Shown one piece after another: positions 1 through 8,286 of a DNA stretch of 64,000 nt. Made by a program: the position numbers and the translations under genes. Within the stretch, counting starts at the first letter, position 1. Each line of letters opens with the position of its first letter. Source of the DNA: Mycoplana azooxidifex (lineage in GTDB: Bacteria > Pseudomonadota > Alphaproteobacteria > Rhizobiales > Rhizobiaceae); NCBI RefSeq assembly GCF_014196765.1, contig NZ_JACIEE010000003.1, positions 496,001 through 560,000 of the forward strand, written 5' to 3'. Under the pieces are notes generated by a model. That model saw only the letters and a list, made by a program, of their open reading frames with translations. It searched no databases and was not told the origin of the DNA.

Positions 1-1
1 G

Positions 2-346
2 ACCGACAAGGACCTCTACGGCCGTGACGAATACTGGTCCTATCCGGAGGCGGCCGGAGACTGCGAGGACTTCGTGCTTTTGAAGCGTCGCAAGCTGATG
101 GAGCACGGCTTCGAAGCCGCCGACCTGCTCATCACCGTCGTGCGCAAGCCCGACGGCGAAGGCCATGCGGTCCTGACAGTCCGGTCGACGGAGGGGGACT
201 ACGTTCTCGACAACCTCGACAACGACGTGAAGCTGTGGACCGAGACGCCCTACCGCTACCTGAAGCGCCAGGCATCCTTCAATCCCGGCCGCTGGGTGTC
301 GATCGAAAACGGCGACGCGGTCATGGTGTCGTCGGTCGGCAAGTAA
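2..346 (+). CDS. Bacterial transglutaminase-like cysteine peptidase (BTLCP/DUF920), 5' truncated
   Basis: The C-terminal 114 residues of a gene that begins before the window. The fragment carries the papain-like triad typical of the BTLCP family: Cys in GDCEDF (about fragment residue 21), His in EGHAVL and Asp in YVLDNLD. Family members are usually about 200 residues and are often exported; some proteobacterial members (LapG) cleave surface adhesins. No type I adhesin or LapD partner is visible on this side, so a LapG-like role is only a possibility. The reading frame is open from base 2, and an internal ATG at 74 is too late to be the true start because it would drop the catalytic Cys. A terminator hairpin follows the stop. 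Confidence 0.85.
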   Translation, partial: TDKDLYGRDEYWSYPEAAGDCEDFVLLKRRKLMEHGFEAADLLITVVRKPDGEGHAVLTVRSTEGDYVLDNLDNDVKLWTETPYRYLKRQASFNPGRWVSIENGDAVMVSSVGK

Positions 347-373
347 CGAGCAGGTTTACAAGACATTCTGCTG

Positions 374-406
374 CGGCGGCCGGCATTCCGGCCGCCGTTT
401 TCGTTT
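374..406 (+). terminator. Rho-independent terminator after the BTLCP gene
   Basis: Ten-base-pair GC stem (CGGCGGCCGG / CCGGCCGCCG) with a CATT loop, followed on the plus strand by TTTTCGTTT. It lies between the convergent BTLCP and mbfA genes. The T-rich tail is on the plus strand, so it serves the BTLCP gene best. Confidence 0.8.
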
Positions 407-410
407 GACC

Positions 411-1394
411 TCAGGCGTTGCCGATCAGCACTCCGCAGGCGAACACCAGCCCGCCGCCGAGGACGACCTGGAAGGCGGCACGCAGGAACGGCGTTTCCAT
501 GAAGCGGTTCTGGATGAAGGCGATCGCCCAGAGTTCGACGAAGACGACGGCGACGGCAATCGTGGTGGCGAGCGCGAAGTTCGGGATCAGGTAGGGCAGC
601 GCATGCCCGAGGCCGCCGATGGCGGTCATGATGCCGGAGGCAAGGCCGCGCCTGACCGGCGAGCCGCGCCCGGATATCTTGCCGTCATCATGGGCGGCTT
701 CCGTGAACCCCATGGAAATGCCGGCGCCGATGGAGGCGGAAAGTCCGACCAGGAAGGTCTGCCAGGTATCCTGGGTGGCGAAGGCGGCCGCGAAGATCGG
801 GGCAAGGGTGGAGACGGATCCGTCCATCAGCCCGGCGAGGCCCGGCTGCACGTAGGTGAGGATGAATTGCCGGCGTTCGACTTCGTCTTCCTCGGCGATC
901 GCTGCCTTGTTCGTTTCCCCCTCGCCCATGTGGCGGGCCTTGTCCTCATGCGCCTTCTCGGCGATGGCGAGATCGCCCAGGAGCTTGCGCGTCTGCGCAT
1001 CCGTCGTCCGGGCCGCGGCCTGCAGATAGAAGCGGTGCGCCGCCTCTTCCATCGCCCTCGCCTGCGCGCGGGCGGTCTGCACCGGCATGCTGGCGATCAG
1101 CCAATCCGGCTTTCGCTCCGGAAAATCGCGCACGAATTCGCGCCGCACCAGCGGGATCCGGGCGCCGAAGCGGCGAATGTGCATGTCGATCAGCAGGCGA
1201 CGGTGTTCGCTCTCCTCCTTCGCCATCTCCTCGAACATGCCGGCCGTATGCGGCGAGCTTTCACGGAGGGCGTCGGCATAGGCGAGATAGATGCGGCCGT
1301 CGTCCTCTTCGGAGGAGATGGCAAGGGCGAGAATTTCCTGCTCGCTCAACGATTCCAGCGAGCGCTTGGGGTTACGAAAGATGCGGGAGAACAT
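411..1394 (-). CDS. mbfA: MbfA-type membrane-bound ferritin / VIT1-like iron exporter
   Basis: A 327-residue two-domain protein. Residues 1 to about 165 form a ferritin-like helical bundle with carboxylate/His diiron ligands in EESEHRR and EKAHE motifs. Residues about 170-327 form a VIT1/CCC1-type membrane domain with several hydrophobic helices at the C-terminus. This architecture is that of MbfA, shown in Agrobacterium and Bradyrhizobium to export iron from the inner membrane and protect against iron and peroxide stress. The ATG start lies just downstream of a perfect iron-control element, which agrees with the known Irr repression of mbfA under low iron. It is a single-gene unit, separated from the upstream ProC-like gene by 117 bases. 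Confidence 0.92.
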   Translation of the reverse strand: MFSRIFRNPKRSLESLSEQEILALAISSEEDDGRIYLAYADALRESSPHTAGMFEEMAKEESEHRRLLIDMHIRRFGARIPLVRREFVRDFPERKPDWLIASMPVQTARAQARAMEEAAHRFYLQAAARTTDAQTRKLLGDLAIAEKAHEDKARHMGEGETNKAAIAEEDEVERRQFILTYVQPGLAGLMDGSVSTLAPIFAAAFATQDTWQTFLVGLSASIGAGISMGFTEAAHDDGKISGRGSPVRRGLASGIMTAIGGLGHALPYLIPNFALATTIAVAVVFVELWAIAFIQNRFMETPFLRAAFQVVLGGGLVFACGVLIGNA

Positions 1395-1406
1395 GATGAA
1401 ACCTAC

Positions 1407-1427
1407 TTTTTAGAATAATTCTAAAAA
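1407..1427. promoter_or_regulatory. Iron control element (ICE), predicted Irr operator of mbfA
   Basis: The core TTTAGAATAATTCTAAA (1409-1425) matches the published rhizobial ICE consensus TTTAGAA-N3-TTCTAAA in every fixed position, and the palindrome extends two more bases on each side. It begins 12 bases upstream of the mbfA start codon, so bound Irr would block transcription initiation or early elongation. Confidence 0.9.
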
Positions 1428-1511
1428 TAGGATTCAGGACGCGGGACGTCAACCGCCTTCGGTCGCCCATTCGGGAAGGGATTCAGTTCAGGAGGACAGG
1501 AACTGGGGATG

Positions 1512-2300
1512 CTAGAGCAGCCCCTCTTCGGCCTGCTCTCGGGCAGCAGACAGGCCCCGGAAGATCGGGGAGGCGACGTCGGCCTCGATCATTGCCGACA
1601 GGCCGGCGGCGGTTGTTCCCCGGTATTCGAGGAAGATGTCGACGAGGTCGGAGGGCGGCGTCTCGGATTGCGCCATCAGCACGCCCGCGCCGAGAAAAAG
1701 CTGACGCACCGCGGCGTCGGCCGTCTCCGGGTCGAGCCCGGCACCGATCGCGTGGCGGATCATCGCGTCGGCAAAGAGGGCGGGAAAGGCCGGGCCCGAA
1801 CCGGTGAGCGCGGTGAAATAGTCGAGTTGCGCCTCTTCGTTGATGCCGTGCGCCTGGCCCGAGGCCGAAAAGAAGCGGAAAATGAAATCCGCCTCGTCGT
1901 CGGTCACGCCGTCGGTCGCAAACCAGGGCGTGAACGACAGCCGGTATTCGGCACAGGCATTCGGCATGGCGCGAACGATGCGGGTGGCGCCGTATCGTTC
2001 GGCAAGCTCGGCGGCGCTGACGCCGGCGACCACGGAGACAAGCAGCCGGTCCGCCAGGTCGACATCGATCTCGTCCAGGTCGTGCGGGCGCACGCAGAGC
2101 ACGACGATGTCGGCGCGAGCCACCAGCGCCTCGTTGTCGGTCGTGGTGGCGATGTCCGGCCAGTCCTCGAAGCCGGTCACGTCGCCGGAGCGGGAGGACA
2201 GGATCAACTGCTGCGGACGGATGACGCCATCTTCGAGCGCAGGGTGCAGCAATGCCCCTGCAAGCCAACCACCACCGCCGATGACCCCGATCGTCGCCAC
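1512..2300 (-). CDS. Pyrroline-5-carboxylate reductase family protein (ProC-like)
   Basis: 262 residues. The N-terminal Rossmann motif GVIGGGGWLAG binds NAD(P), and the C-terminal helical domain contains the ProC-family hallmark ALTGSGPAFPALF. The sequence is closest to pyrroline-5-carboxylate reductase, which makes proline. However, the dinucleotide motif is GxGGGGWLA rather than GxGxMG, suggesting a divergent member, so the exact imino-acid substrate is uncertain. The start is GTG at 2298-2300. It follows the M29 aminopeptidase gene by 7 bases on the same strand, so the two are probably co-transcribed, linking peptide breakdown with amino-acid recycling. Confidence 0.75.
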   Translation of the reverse strand: MATIGVIGGGGWLAGALLHPALEDGVIRPQQLILSSRSGDVTGFEDWPDIATTTDNEALVARADIVVLCVRPHDLDEIDVDLADRLLVSVVAGVSAAELAERYGATRIVRAMPNACAEYRLSFTPWFATDGVTDDEADFIFRFFSASGQAHGINEEAQLDYFTALTGSGPAFPALFADAMIRHAIGAGLDPETADAAVRQLFLGAGVLMAQSETPPSDLVDIFLEYRGTTAAGLSAMIEADVASPIFRGLSAAREQAEEGLL

Positions 2301-2307
2301 GCCCGCC

Positions 2308-3564
2308 TCAGGCCCATTCGCCCGCGCGCATCACCGGGATGCGGCTGCCGTCGGCCCGGATTCCATCGATGTCGATCTCGCCCGAGCCGATCATCCAGTC
2401 GATGTGGATCAGGCTCGAATTGCCGCCCTGTGCGGCGACCTGCTCCGGGGAAAGACTGGCGCCGTCGAGGAAGCACTTGGAATAGCACTGGCCGAGCGCG
2501 ATGTGGCAGGCGGCGTTCTCGTCGAAGAGGGTGTTGTAGAACAACAGGCCGCTCGCCGAGATCGGCGAGGAATGGGGCACCAACGCAACCTCGCCGAGCC
2601 GGCGCGCGCCTTCGTCCGTATCGAGGACCTTGTTCAGCACGGCCTCGCCTCTCGAGGCATGGGCCTCGACGATGCGGCCTGCCTCGAAGCGGACGCGAAT
2701 GTCGTCGATCAACGTGCCCTGGTGGGACAGCGGCTTGGTGCTCGACGCATGGCCCTCGACGCGAAGGGCATGCGGCGTCGTGAAGACCTCCTCGGTCGGG
2801 ATGTTCGGATTGCAGGTGATGCCGTTCTTCGCCGTCGAGGCGCCGCCGTGCCATTCGTGGCCGTCGGCGAGGCCGACCGTCAGGTCGGTGCCCGGCCCCC
2901 TGAAATGGAGGGCTGTGAAACGCTCGCCGTTCAGCCAGGCGGAGCGGCTGCGCAGGTTGGCATTGTGCGCCTTCCAGGCGCCCACCGGATCGTCGCGGTC
3001 GACGCGCGAGGCCGCAAAGATCGCGTTCGCCAGCTTCTCCACCGCCACGTCCTCGGCATCGTCCGGAAAGACCTGCCTGGCCCAGGAGGGATTCGGATAG
3101 GAGACGATGTTCCAGTTGATGTCGAAATTGGCGATCTTCTCCAGCGCCGGCTTGTAGGCGATCGAGTTCGCCTTGTTGGCGCGAGCGACCTTGGCCGGGT
3201 CCTCGTTGGAAAGAAGCATCGGGTTGTCGCCGGCAATCGCCAGCCTCGCGGCGCCATCGGCATAGGCCTTCGCCATGCCCTGGTAGAGCCAGTCCGTGGC
3301 GCGGTCGAAGCTCTCGTCGGGGGCGTGGCGATAGCGGGCCAGCGTCGCCTCCTCGTCGGCATAGAAAGTGCTGACGAGGCCGGCGCCCGCGATGTAGGCA
3401 TGCTTGGTGATCAGGCGGACCAGCGGAAGTGCCGCGACCGGCGCCGTCATCACCAGATCCTGGCCCCTCTGCAACTGGAGGCCGACCTTGACGGCCACCT
3501 CGGCGAGCCTCTCGAGCTTGACGGGATCGACGGGCGTGGCTGCTGTACGAAGCGGTGCGTTCAT
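2308..3564 (-). CDS. M29 family aminopeptidase
   Basis: 418 residues, the usual length for M29 (AmpS/PepS/aminopeptidase T) metallopeptidases, which remove N-terminal residues from peptides in the cytosol. Family landmarks are present in order: the start-proximal KVGLQLQRGQDLVM segment, NIPTEEVFTTPH with a metal-binding Glu, the ASRGE Glu, LLFYNTLFDENAACHIALG with His and Tyr ligands, and the C-terminal LIHIDWMIGS with His and Asp. ATG start at 3564. First gene of a two-gene operon with the ProC-like reductase. Confidence 0.9.
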   Translation of the reverse strand: MNAPLRTAATPVDPVKLERLAEVAVKVGLQLQRGQDLVMTAPVAALPLVRLITKHAYIAGAGLVSTFYADEEATLARYRHAPDESFDRATDWLYQGMAKAYADGAARLAIAGDNPMLLSNEDPAKVARANKANSIAYKPALEKIANFDINWNIVSYPNPSWARQVFPDDAEDVAVEKLANAIFAASRVDRDDPVGAWKAHNANLRSRSAWLNGERFTALHFRGPGTDLTVGLADGHEWHGGASTAKNGITCNPNIPTEEVFTTPHALRVEGHASSTKPLSHQGTLIDDIRVRFEAGRIVEAHASRGEAVLNKVLDTDEGARRLGEVALVPHSSPISASGLLFYNTLFDENAACHIALGQCYSKCFLDGASLSPEQVAAQGGNSSLIHIDWMIGSGEIDIDGIRADGSRIPVMRAGEWA

Positions 3565-3657
3565 CGCTCTTACCTGCTGTCTTCGATTGCGTTGCCTTCT
3601 ACTTAGGACGGAATGGCGAAAAACAGAAGATCGGCGACGACAGGCAGTGCAGATAAG

Positions 3658-4131
3658 TCAGGCGACGACCGGGACGGCCACCGCATTCAGGGCCTTGCGT
3701 GCGTCTTCCGGCGCAAGACGGACCTGCAGGCCCCGCTGCCCGCCATTGATGTAGACGCGCTCATGGGCGAGCGCCGCCGCCTCGATCGCCGTCGGCACGG
3801 CCTTGCGCTGCCCGAACGGGCTGATGCCGCCCACATGGTAGCCCGTCAGCCGCTCGGCGTCGGCCGGTTTCATCATGCTCGCCGACCTGCCCCCGAAGGC
3901 TGCGGCGAGCTTCTTCATGCTGACCTCGCAGTTGGACGGCACGACGACGCAGACGGGCCTGCCGTCTACCTCCGCCATCAGCGTCTTCAGCACCCTGTCC
4001 GGCACCTCCCCGATCGCCTCGGCAGCCTGCAGGCCGACCTTCTCGGCGGAGGGGTCGTATTCGTAGGTATGAACCGTAAAGGCGACGCCCGCCCGTTGCA
4101 GGGCCTGGGTGGCGCGAGTGGTCTTGGACAT
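3658..4131 (-). CDS. ybaK: YbaK/EbsC-type Cys-tRNA(Pro) deacylase
   Basis: 157 residues from the ATG at 4131. An upstream in-frame ATG at 4152 would add MHSDGHA, which the family lacks. The protein has the YbaK fold signature: a KTTRATQALQRAGV N-terminus, HTYEYDP, EAIGEVPDRVLKTLM with the conserved lysine, and GGISPFGQRK near the C-terminus. YbaK hydrolyses Cys-tRNA(Pro) mischarged by prolyl-tRNA synthetase. It stands alone in the cytosolic housekeeping block, convergent with nothing and divergent from the glycosyltransferase gene at 4298. Confidence 0.9.
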   Translation of the reverse strand: MSKTTRATQALQRAGVAFTVHTYEYDPSAEKVGLQAAEAIGEVPDRVLKTLMAEVDGRPVCVVVPSNCEVSMKKLAAAFGGRSASMMKPADAERLTGYHVGGISPFGQRKAVPTAIEAAALAHERVYINGGQRGLQVRLAPEDARKALNAVAVPVVA

Positions 4132-4297
4132 GGCGTGACCGTCAGAATGCAACGCTTGATGATGGAGACCGGTGCCGCATCCTCGCGACCCTTGTCAACA
4201 GGGATGCAACCGAACCCGCAGTGCGAAAATGTGAAATGTCAGGAAGAAGCGCTTTCCTGCGGGATCAGGGCGAAGCGACAGCGCCAGTGACCTTGCC

Positions 4298-5737
4298 ATG
4301 CCACAAAGTATTGGTTACTGCCAGATTCCTTCGATCGGCCGACACCCGCACTGGTTGTTTCCCCTCGGGTGGCTTTCGGCAAGCGGGTGGATCGTGCTGC
4401 AGTTCCGTCGACTTCAATTTCACTATCTCCTATCGACCAACCGGTTTGCGGAGGCGCTCGCACTTTCGGAGGCGGATCCCGAGGTGACCCGTACGGGCCG
4501 CGCCTGGGCCTTCTATCGCCTTGGCTGCTACAGGTCGGCGAGCGCCCTTCTGCGCCAGCCACGCTCCGGGCGGGAGGCGTTGGCGCTCGGGATTTCGCTC
4601 GTCGCCTCGGGCGAGAACGAGGCGGGGATCGCATTGCTGCGCAAGGCGCACGAGGGCGGGCAGCTCAACGGAAGGCAGCTCGCGGCGGCGACAGAAGCCG
4701 TCGCTCCCTACAGCCTCGACACGGCAACCCACTTCTGTCGCGCCGGCGCTCCGATCAGCACCGGCTTGCGTATCGCACTGCTGCTGGCGGAAGGCCGGCA
4801 GGAGGAAGCGCTGCGGGAGGCAAGGGCCGCGATCGGGCGCGGCGAGGGCGAACGCGAGCCGGGCCTGCACCTGCTGCTCGCCAACGCCACAGGCGACGAG
4901 AGCGCCGCGCTGCCGTTCGCCAACGCGTTTCTCTCGGCGCATGGGCTGTCGCCGGTTGCCCTGCTCGATCCGCAACGGCCGATCTCGGCCTCGAACCTGG
5001 CAAGCCGCGTCGCTGCCGGCAGCGTCCGCGGACCGCTGGTAACGATCACGATGCCGGCCTACAACACCGCCGAACGGATCGGCCGCTCGATCGAATCGCT
5101 GCTGGCCCAGACCTACCGGGACATCGAGGTGCTCGTCGCCGACGATGCGAGCACCGACGACACCGTCGCGGTCGTCACCGCACTTGCCGCACGCGACGAC
5201 CGCGTCCGGCTGATCCGGCGCGACCAGAACGGCGGTCCCTATGCCGCGCGCAATCTGGCCCTTGCCCATGCAAGGGGCGACTTCGTGACGTGCCAGGATT
5301 CCGACGACTGGGCGCACCCGGAGAAGATCGCACGGCAGGTCAGGCCGCTCCTGAAGGACAAGGGGCTGTTCTTCACCCTGTCCAACTGGGTCCGCGTCGA
5401 CGACCACGGCCAGTTCTACGCCCGGCAGATCTATCCCCTGACGCGCCTCAATCCTGCCTCCCCGCTGTTCCGGCGCGAGGATGCCCTTGGCCGCGCCGGT
5501 TATTATGAGGACGTCCGCACGGGTGCGGACAGCGAGTATATCGCGCGGCTGAAGCTCGTCTTCGGATGGCGGGGATGGCGGCGGTTGCGCCAACCGCTGT
5601 CCTTCGGCGCGCATCGGCCGGGATCGCTGATGACGGATGTCGGCACCGGGATCGCGCGCGGCAAGGTCAACCTCGAGCGGCTCGACTACTGGGAGGAATG
5701 GACCGCCCGGCACATCGGGCGGTTTGCGCGGAAATAA
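4298..5737 (+). CDS. Family 2 glycosyltransferase with N-terminal helical extension
   Basis: 479 residues. From about residue 246 there is a GT-A fold of family GT2: VTITMPAYNTAERIGRSIES, VLVADDASTDDT and the metal/nucleotide-sugar motif CQDSDDWAHPEKIA near residue 335. The first 240 residues are Ala/Leu-rich and helical, with degenerate TPR-like character (RFAEALALSEADPE; GREALALGISLVASGENEAG), and are not part of the catalytic fold. The start ATG has only a weak upstream Shine-Dalgarno, so the true start could lie slightly downstream. The acceptor is unknown. Its proximity to a surface-polysaccharide locus suggests that it modifies a surface glycan. Confidence 0.85.
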   Translation: MPQSIGYCQIPSIGRHPHWLFPLGWLSASGWIVLQFRRLQFHYLLSTNRFAEALALSEADPEVTRTGRAWAFYRLGCYRSASALLRQPRSGREALALGISLVASGENEAGIALLRKAHEGGQLNGRQLAAATEAVAPYSLDTATHFCRAGAPISTGLRIALLLAEGRQEEALREARAAIGRGEGEREPGLHLLLANATGDESAALPFANAFLSAHGLSPVALLDPQRPISASNLASRVAAGSVRGPLVTITMPAYNTAERIGRSIESLLAQTYRDIEVLVADDASTDDTVAVVTALAARDDRVRLIRRDQNGGPYAARNLALAHARGDFVTCQDSDDWAHPEKIARQVRPLLKDKGLFFTLSNWVRVDDHGQFYARQIYPLTRLNPASPLFRREDALGRAGYYEDVRTGADSEYIARLKLVFGWRGWRRLRQPLSFGAHRPGSLMTDVGTGIARGKVNLERLDYWEEWTARHIGRFARK

Positions 5738-5761
5738 CGCCGGTGCGATCGCGAGCGCGGG

Positions 5762-6820
5762 TCAGAATTCGCGCTCGATCCGGATCACGCCGCCCCAGTT
5801 TTCCGCTTCCGGCCCGGCCTTCTCGTCCATGTTGTTGACGTAGTTCAGCTCGGGCGTGATGCTCAGCCCCGGAACGATCGCATAGACCACATTCAGGGCC
5901 GCCTCGATGTCGTCGCCTTCGTCGAAGTTGATCGAGGCGTTGATCTGGGCCTTCTCGGTGATGTCGGCCGTGGCGCCGAGCCAGACCGCCCAGTCGCCCT
6001 CCCACAGGGCATAGTTGTTGATCCGGTCGCCGTCCGTGCTCCAGCCCCCCATGGCGAAGAGCGAGACGATGCCGACCTTGCCGTCGACGCGGAGCTTGAT
6101 CGCGCCCTCCTCCATCGATTCGTCATAGCCGCCGGCGGCGCGGATCATGAAGTCGCCCGCGGTATAGCCGGCCGCGGCCACGAGGTCTGGCATGTAGCTG
6201 TCCACCGCGATGTCATAGTCGTAGACACGATCGCTGGTCGGATCGTTGTCCTCGATGGCAAAACCGAAGCTGAAACCGGAACCGGTGTCGTAGGTGTAGC
6301 GGAGCTGGTTGCGGGCGAAGTCGCCGTAGTCGACATAGTAGTAGTCGTTGATGCCGTTTCCGGCATAGCCCGTGAATTCGGTATAGAGCGTGTCGCTGTA
6401 GCCGACGCGGAAACCGCTGAGCTCGACGTAGCCGGCCTTGAACGTCTCGTAGGCGTTGTTGTTGTCGTCGCGGTTGATCTCGACCTCGAAATAGGTGCCG
6501 AGCACGCCGTAGTCCGTGTCCGAGGACGTGCTCATCTGCAGGTTGAGGCGGGAGCGCGTGAACAGGGAATCGCCGCCGCCGCCGGGATAGGTGTCCTGCC
6601 CGTTCGGATCGCCGAACGCGACTTCGCCGCGCACATAGCCGCCGATCTTCAGGCAGGTTTCCGTGCCGGGTATGTAGAAATAGCCCTCCCCGTAGGCGTC
6701 GCAGACCCGGACATATTCCATCGGCTCAGGTTCGGCCGATACGATTGCATCGGCCGCGCCGGCCGCCGAGACGCAGGCAAGGCTGGCCGCCGTGCCAAGA
6801 AGACAGGTTCTGATGTCCAA
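5762..6820 (-). CDS. Outer-membrane porin, alphaproteobacterial Porin_2 family (TTG start)
   Basis: 352 residues when started at the TTG at 6818-6820, preceded by a strong GGGGGGAG ribosome site. Extending upstream to 7018 adds 66 residues with no porin character. The N-terminus DIRTCLLGTAASLACVSAAGAA is a signal peptide. The mature start, PMEYVRVCDAYGEGYFYIPG followed by TCLKIGGYVRGEV, is the signature of Brucella Omp2/Rhizobium RopA porins, including the paired cysteines. Alternating aromatic beta-strands run to the C-terminal phenylalanine (IRIEREF), the usual outer-membrane insertion signal. Role: a general diffusion channel. Confidence 0.93.
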   Translation of the reverse strand: MDIRTCLLGTAASLACVSAAGAADAIVSAEPEPMEYVRVCDAYGEGYFYIPGTETCLKIGGYVRGEVAFGDPNGQDTYPGGGGDSLFTRSRLNLQMSTSSDTDYGVLGTYFEVEINRDDNNNAYETFKAGYVELSGFRVGYSDTLYTEFTGYAGNGINDYYYVDYGDFARNQLRYTYDTGSGFSFGFAIEDNDPTSDRVYDYDIAVDSYMPDLVAAAGYTAGDFMIRAAGGYDESMEEGAIKLRVDGKVGIVSLFAMGGWSTDGDRINNYALWEGDWAVWLGATADITEKAQINASINFDEGDDIEAALNVVYAIVPGLSITPELNYVNNMDEKAGPEAENWGGVIRIEREF

Positions 6821-7033
6821 GATGCTCCCCCCGGTGCATTGTGCTCCCGCGGCGATCCGGGCCGGCGAATCAGCGCGGCCGCCGCAATTCTGCGAAGGAT
6901 TGCAGGGCGCCCTCCGGTTGGCAAGCAGCCGGGTCGCAGGGTCACTCATACGGTGACCGGACGTTTTAGGTACGGTGATCGGACGTTTTCGGGCAATGGA
7001 GATCGTTCGCGACATCAACGGTCGCGCGCCGGC

Positions 7034-7795
7034 TCAGTCGAAGAGGACATTGCCGTTTCTGGCATTGCGGAAGCGAGCGGCAGCCTCCGTCCTGTTGTGC
7101 ACGCCGAGCTTGCGGATGATATTGTGCAGATGGATCTTGACCGTATGCTCGGAAAGACCGAGACCGGCTGCGATCAGCTTGTTCTGGAGCCCGCGGGAGA
7201 CCATCTCCAGGATCTGCAATTCCCTGGCCGTCAGTTCTGCGACGCTGCTCTCCGCCTTGCGTGGACCGGAAGAGACGCCGTTGTGCGCCGGCATCGACGG
7301 CCCGGGCTCGCCTGCGCGCGCGCCGACCACCGACCCCGGCGGCAGGTATTCGCCACCGCACAGCATCAGCCTGATGATCGAGAGCCAGATATCGAGCCGC
7401 ATATCCATCGGCAGGACGCTGCGGAACAGGGCGGAATCGGCGACGGCCGAGAAGGACGTCGCCTGCATCTTGTCATAGGGTTCGATGACGGCGGCAAGGG
7501 CCTGCGGATGAACGCGCGCAAGCATTGCGGCGGCGGCCTCGGCCTCCTGCACCAGGGCGACATCGACGAGGATCAGCGCGACCGGATGGGCAAACGCCCT
7601 GCAGCCGGCGGAGACACTCTCCACCTGCTCGACGAGAACCCAGGGGAACTCGCGCTCGACCGCATCGATCAGCCGCTTCGATACGCTCCCCGTGCTCGTA
7701 ACTATCAGCATCACGCGTTGTGGTTCAGGTCCACCCCTGATACCCGCCGCGCCCGGCCCCGCTTCCGCGTATTCGTTCCCGTCCAAAAGCACCAT
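7034..7795 (-). CDS. LuxR/NarL-type transcriptional regulator with atypical receiver
   Basis: 253 residues. The C-terminus holds a LuxR helix-turn-helix (about 187-245; ELTARELQILEMVSRGLQNK and SEHTVKIHLHNIIRKL). The first 150 residues look like a response-regulator receiver. The beta-1 acidic pair is missing (MLIVTSTGS), and Asp78 in ILVDVAL is the only phospho-acceptor candidate. No sensor kinase is nearby. It is transcribed away from the ExoF-like/rhamnose operon across a 491-base gap, so it is a likely regulator of that operon. The ATG at 7795 is chosen; an alternative at 7711 lacks a ribosome site. Confidence 0.85.
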   Translation of the reverse strand: MVLLDGNEYAEAGPGAAGIRGGPEPQRVMLIVTSTGSVSKRLIDAVEREFPWVLVEQVESVSAGCRAFAHPVALILVDVALVQEAEAAAAMLARVHPQALAAVIEPYDKMQATSFSAVADSALFRSVLPMDMRLDIWLSIIRLMLCGGEYLPPGSVVGARAGEPGPSMPAHNGVSSGPRKAESSVAELTARELQILEMVSRGLQNKLIAAGLGLSEHTVKIHLHNIIRKLGVHNRTEAAARFRNARNGNVLFD

Positions 7796-8286
7796 ATCCC
7801 TTCACCCGCCCTGCCCGATCCCGGTTTTCGTCGCCGGCAATCGTCACTGCCGGCGAACGCACGAAATCGTGCACCATCGACAAGACCTTAGCGCACGCCA
7901 CGAACGACGGCGACGGCGCAAATGGGCTGAGAAAAGGATCGAAGGGCAATGCACGTGGAGGCACCGGGCAAGGCACGTTCATCCAAACGAACTAACCTAA
8001 GGTGAAGCCCACCCACCAACTTGGGCATCAGGCGCAATTCTCCTGCTACCTCACCCGCCCGGACACCGCCCATAGATCGCACCTGCCCCGGCCGGGGCTA
8101 CGGAACGGCGATGGGGGTAGGCCCTGCCTATGCACTTTCACCAATATTGATGAAGTCGGAGCAAGATCCTGCCCCTTCTCAATATTTCAGGAATTTGCAC
8201 ACTGGGACACGCTGTCTGGAAGGGCAGCGCCGAGCATTGGTCGAGCGTGCATCTGCACCTCTCCCTGTGACGGGTTGGAGAAATAC
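7796..8286. promoter_or_regulatory. Divergent intergenic control region with an 18-bp palindrome
   Basis: A 491-base gap between the LuxR-type regulator and the export-protein gene. The near-perfect palindrome TTCACCAATATTGATGAA lies at 8137-8154, one mismatched pair around a perfect CAATATTG core, 133 bases before the export gene start. I see no convincing small gene. A GGAG ribosome site at about 8277 sets the downstream start at 8287. Confidence 0.45.

Noticed and set aside
405-1418. Long plus-strand open frame opposite mbfA (337 residues)
   Set aside because: It is antisense to a clearly recognisable gene, has no domain of its own, and is a typical high-GC shadow.
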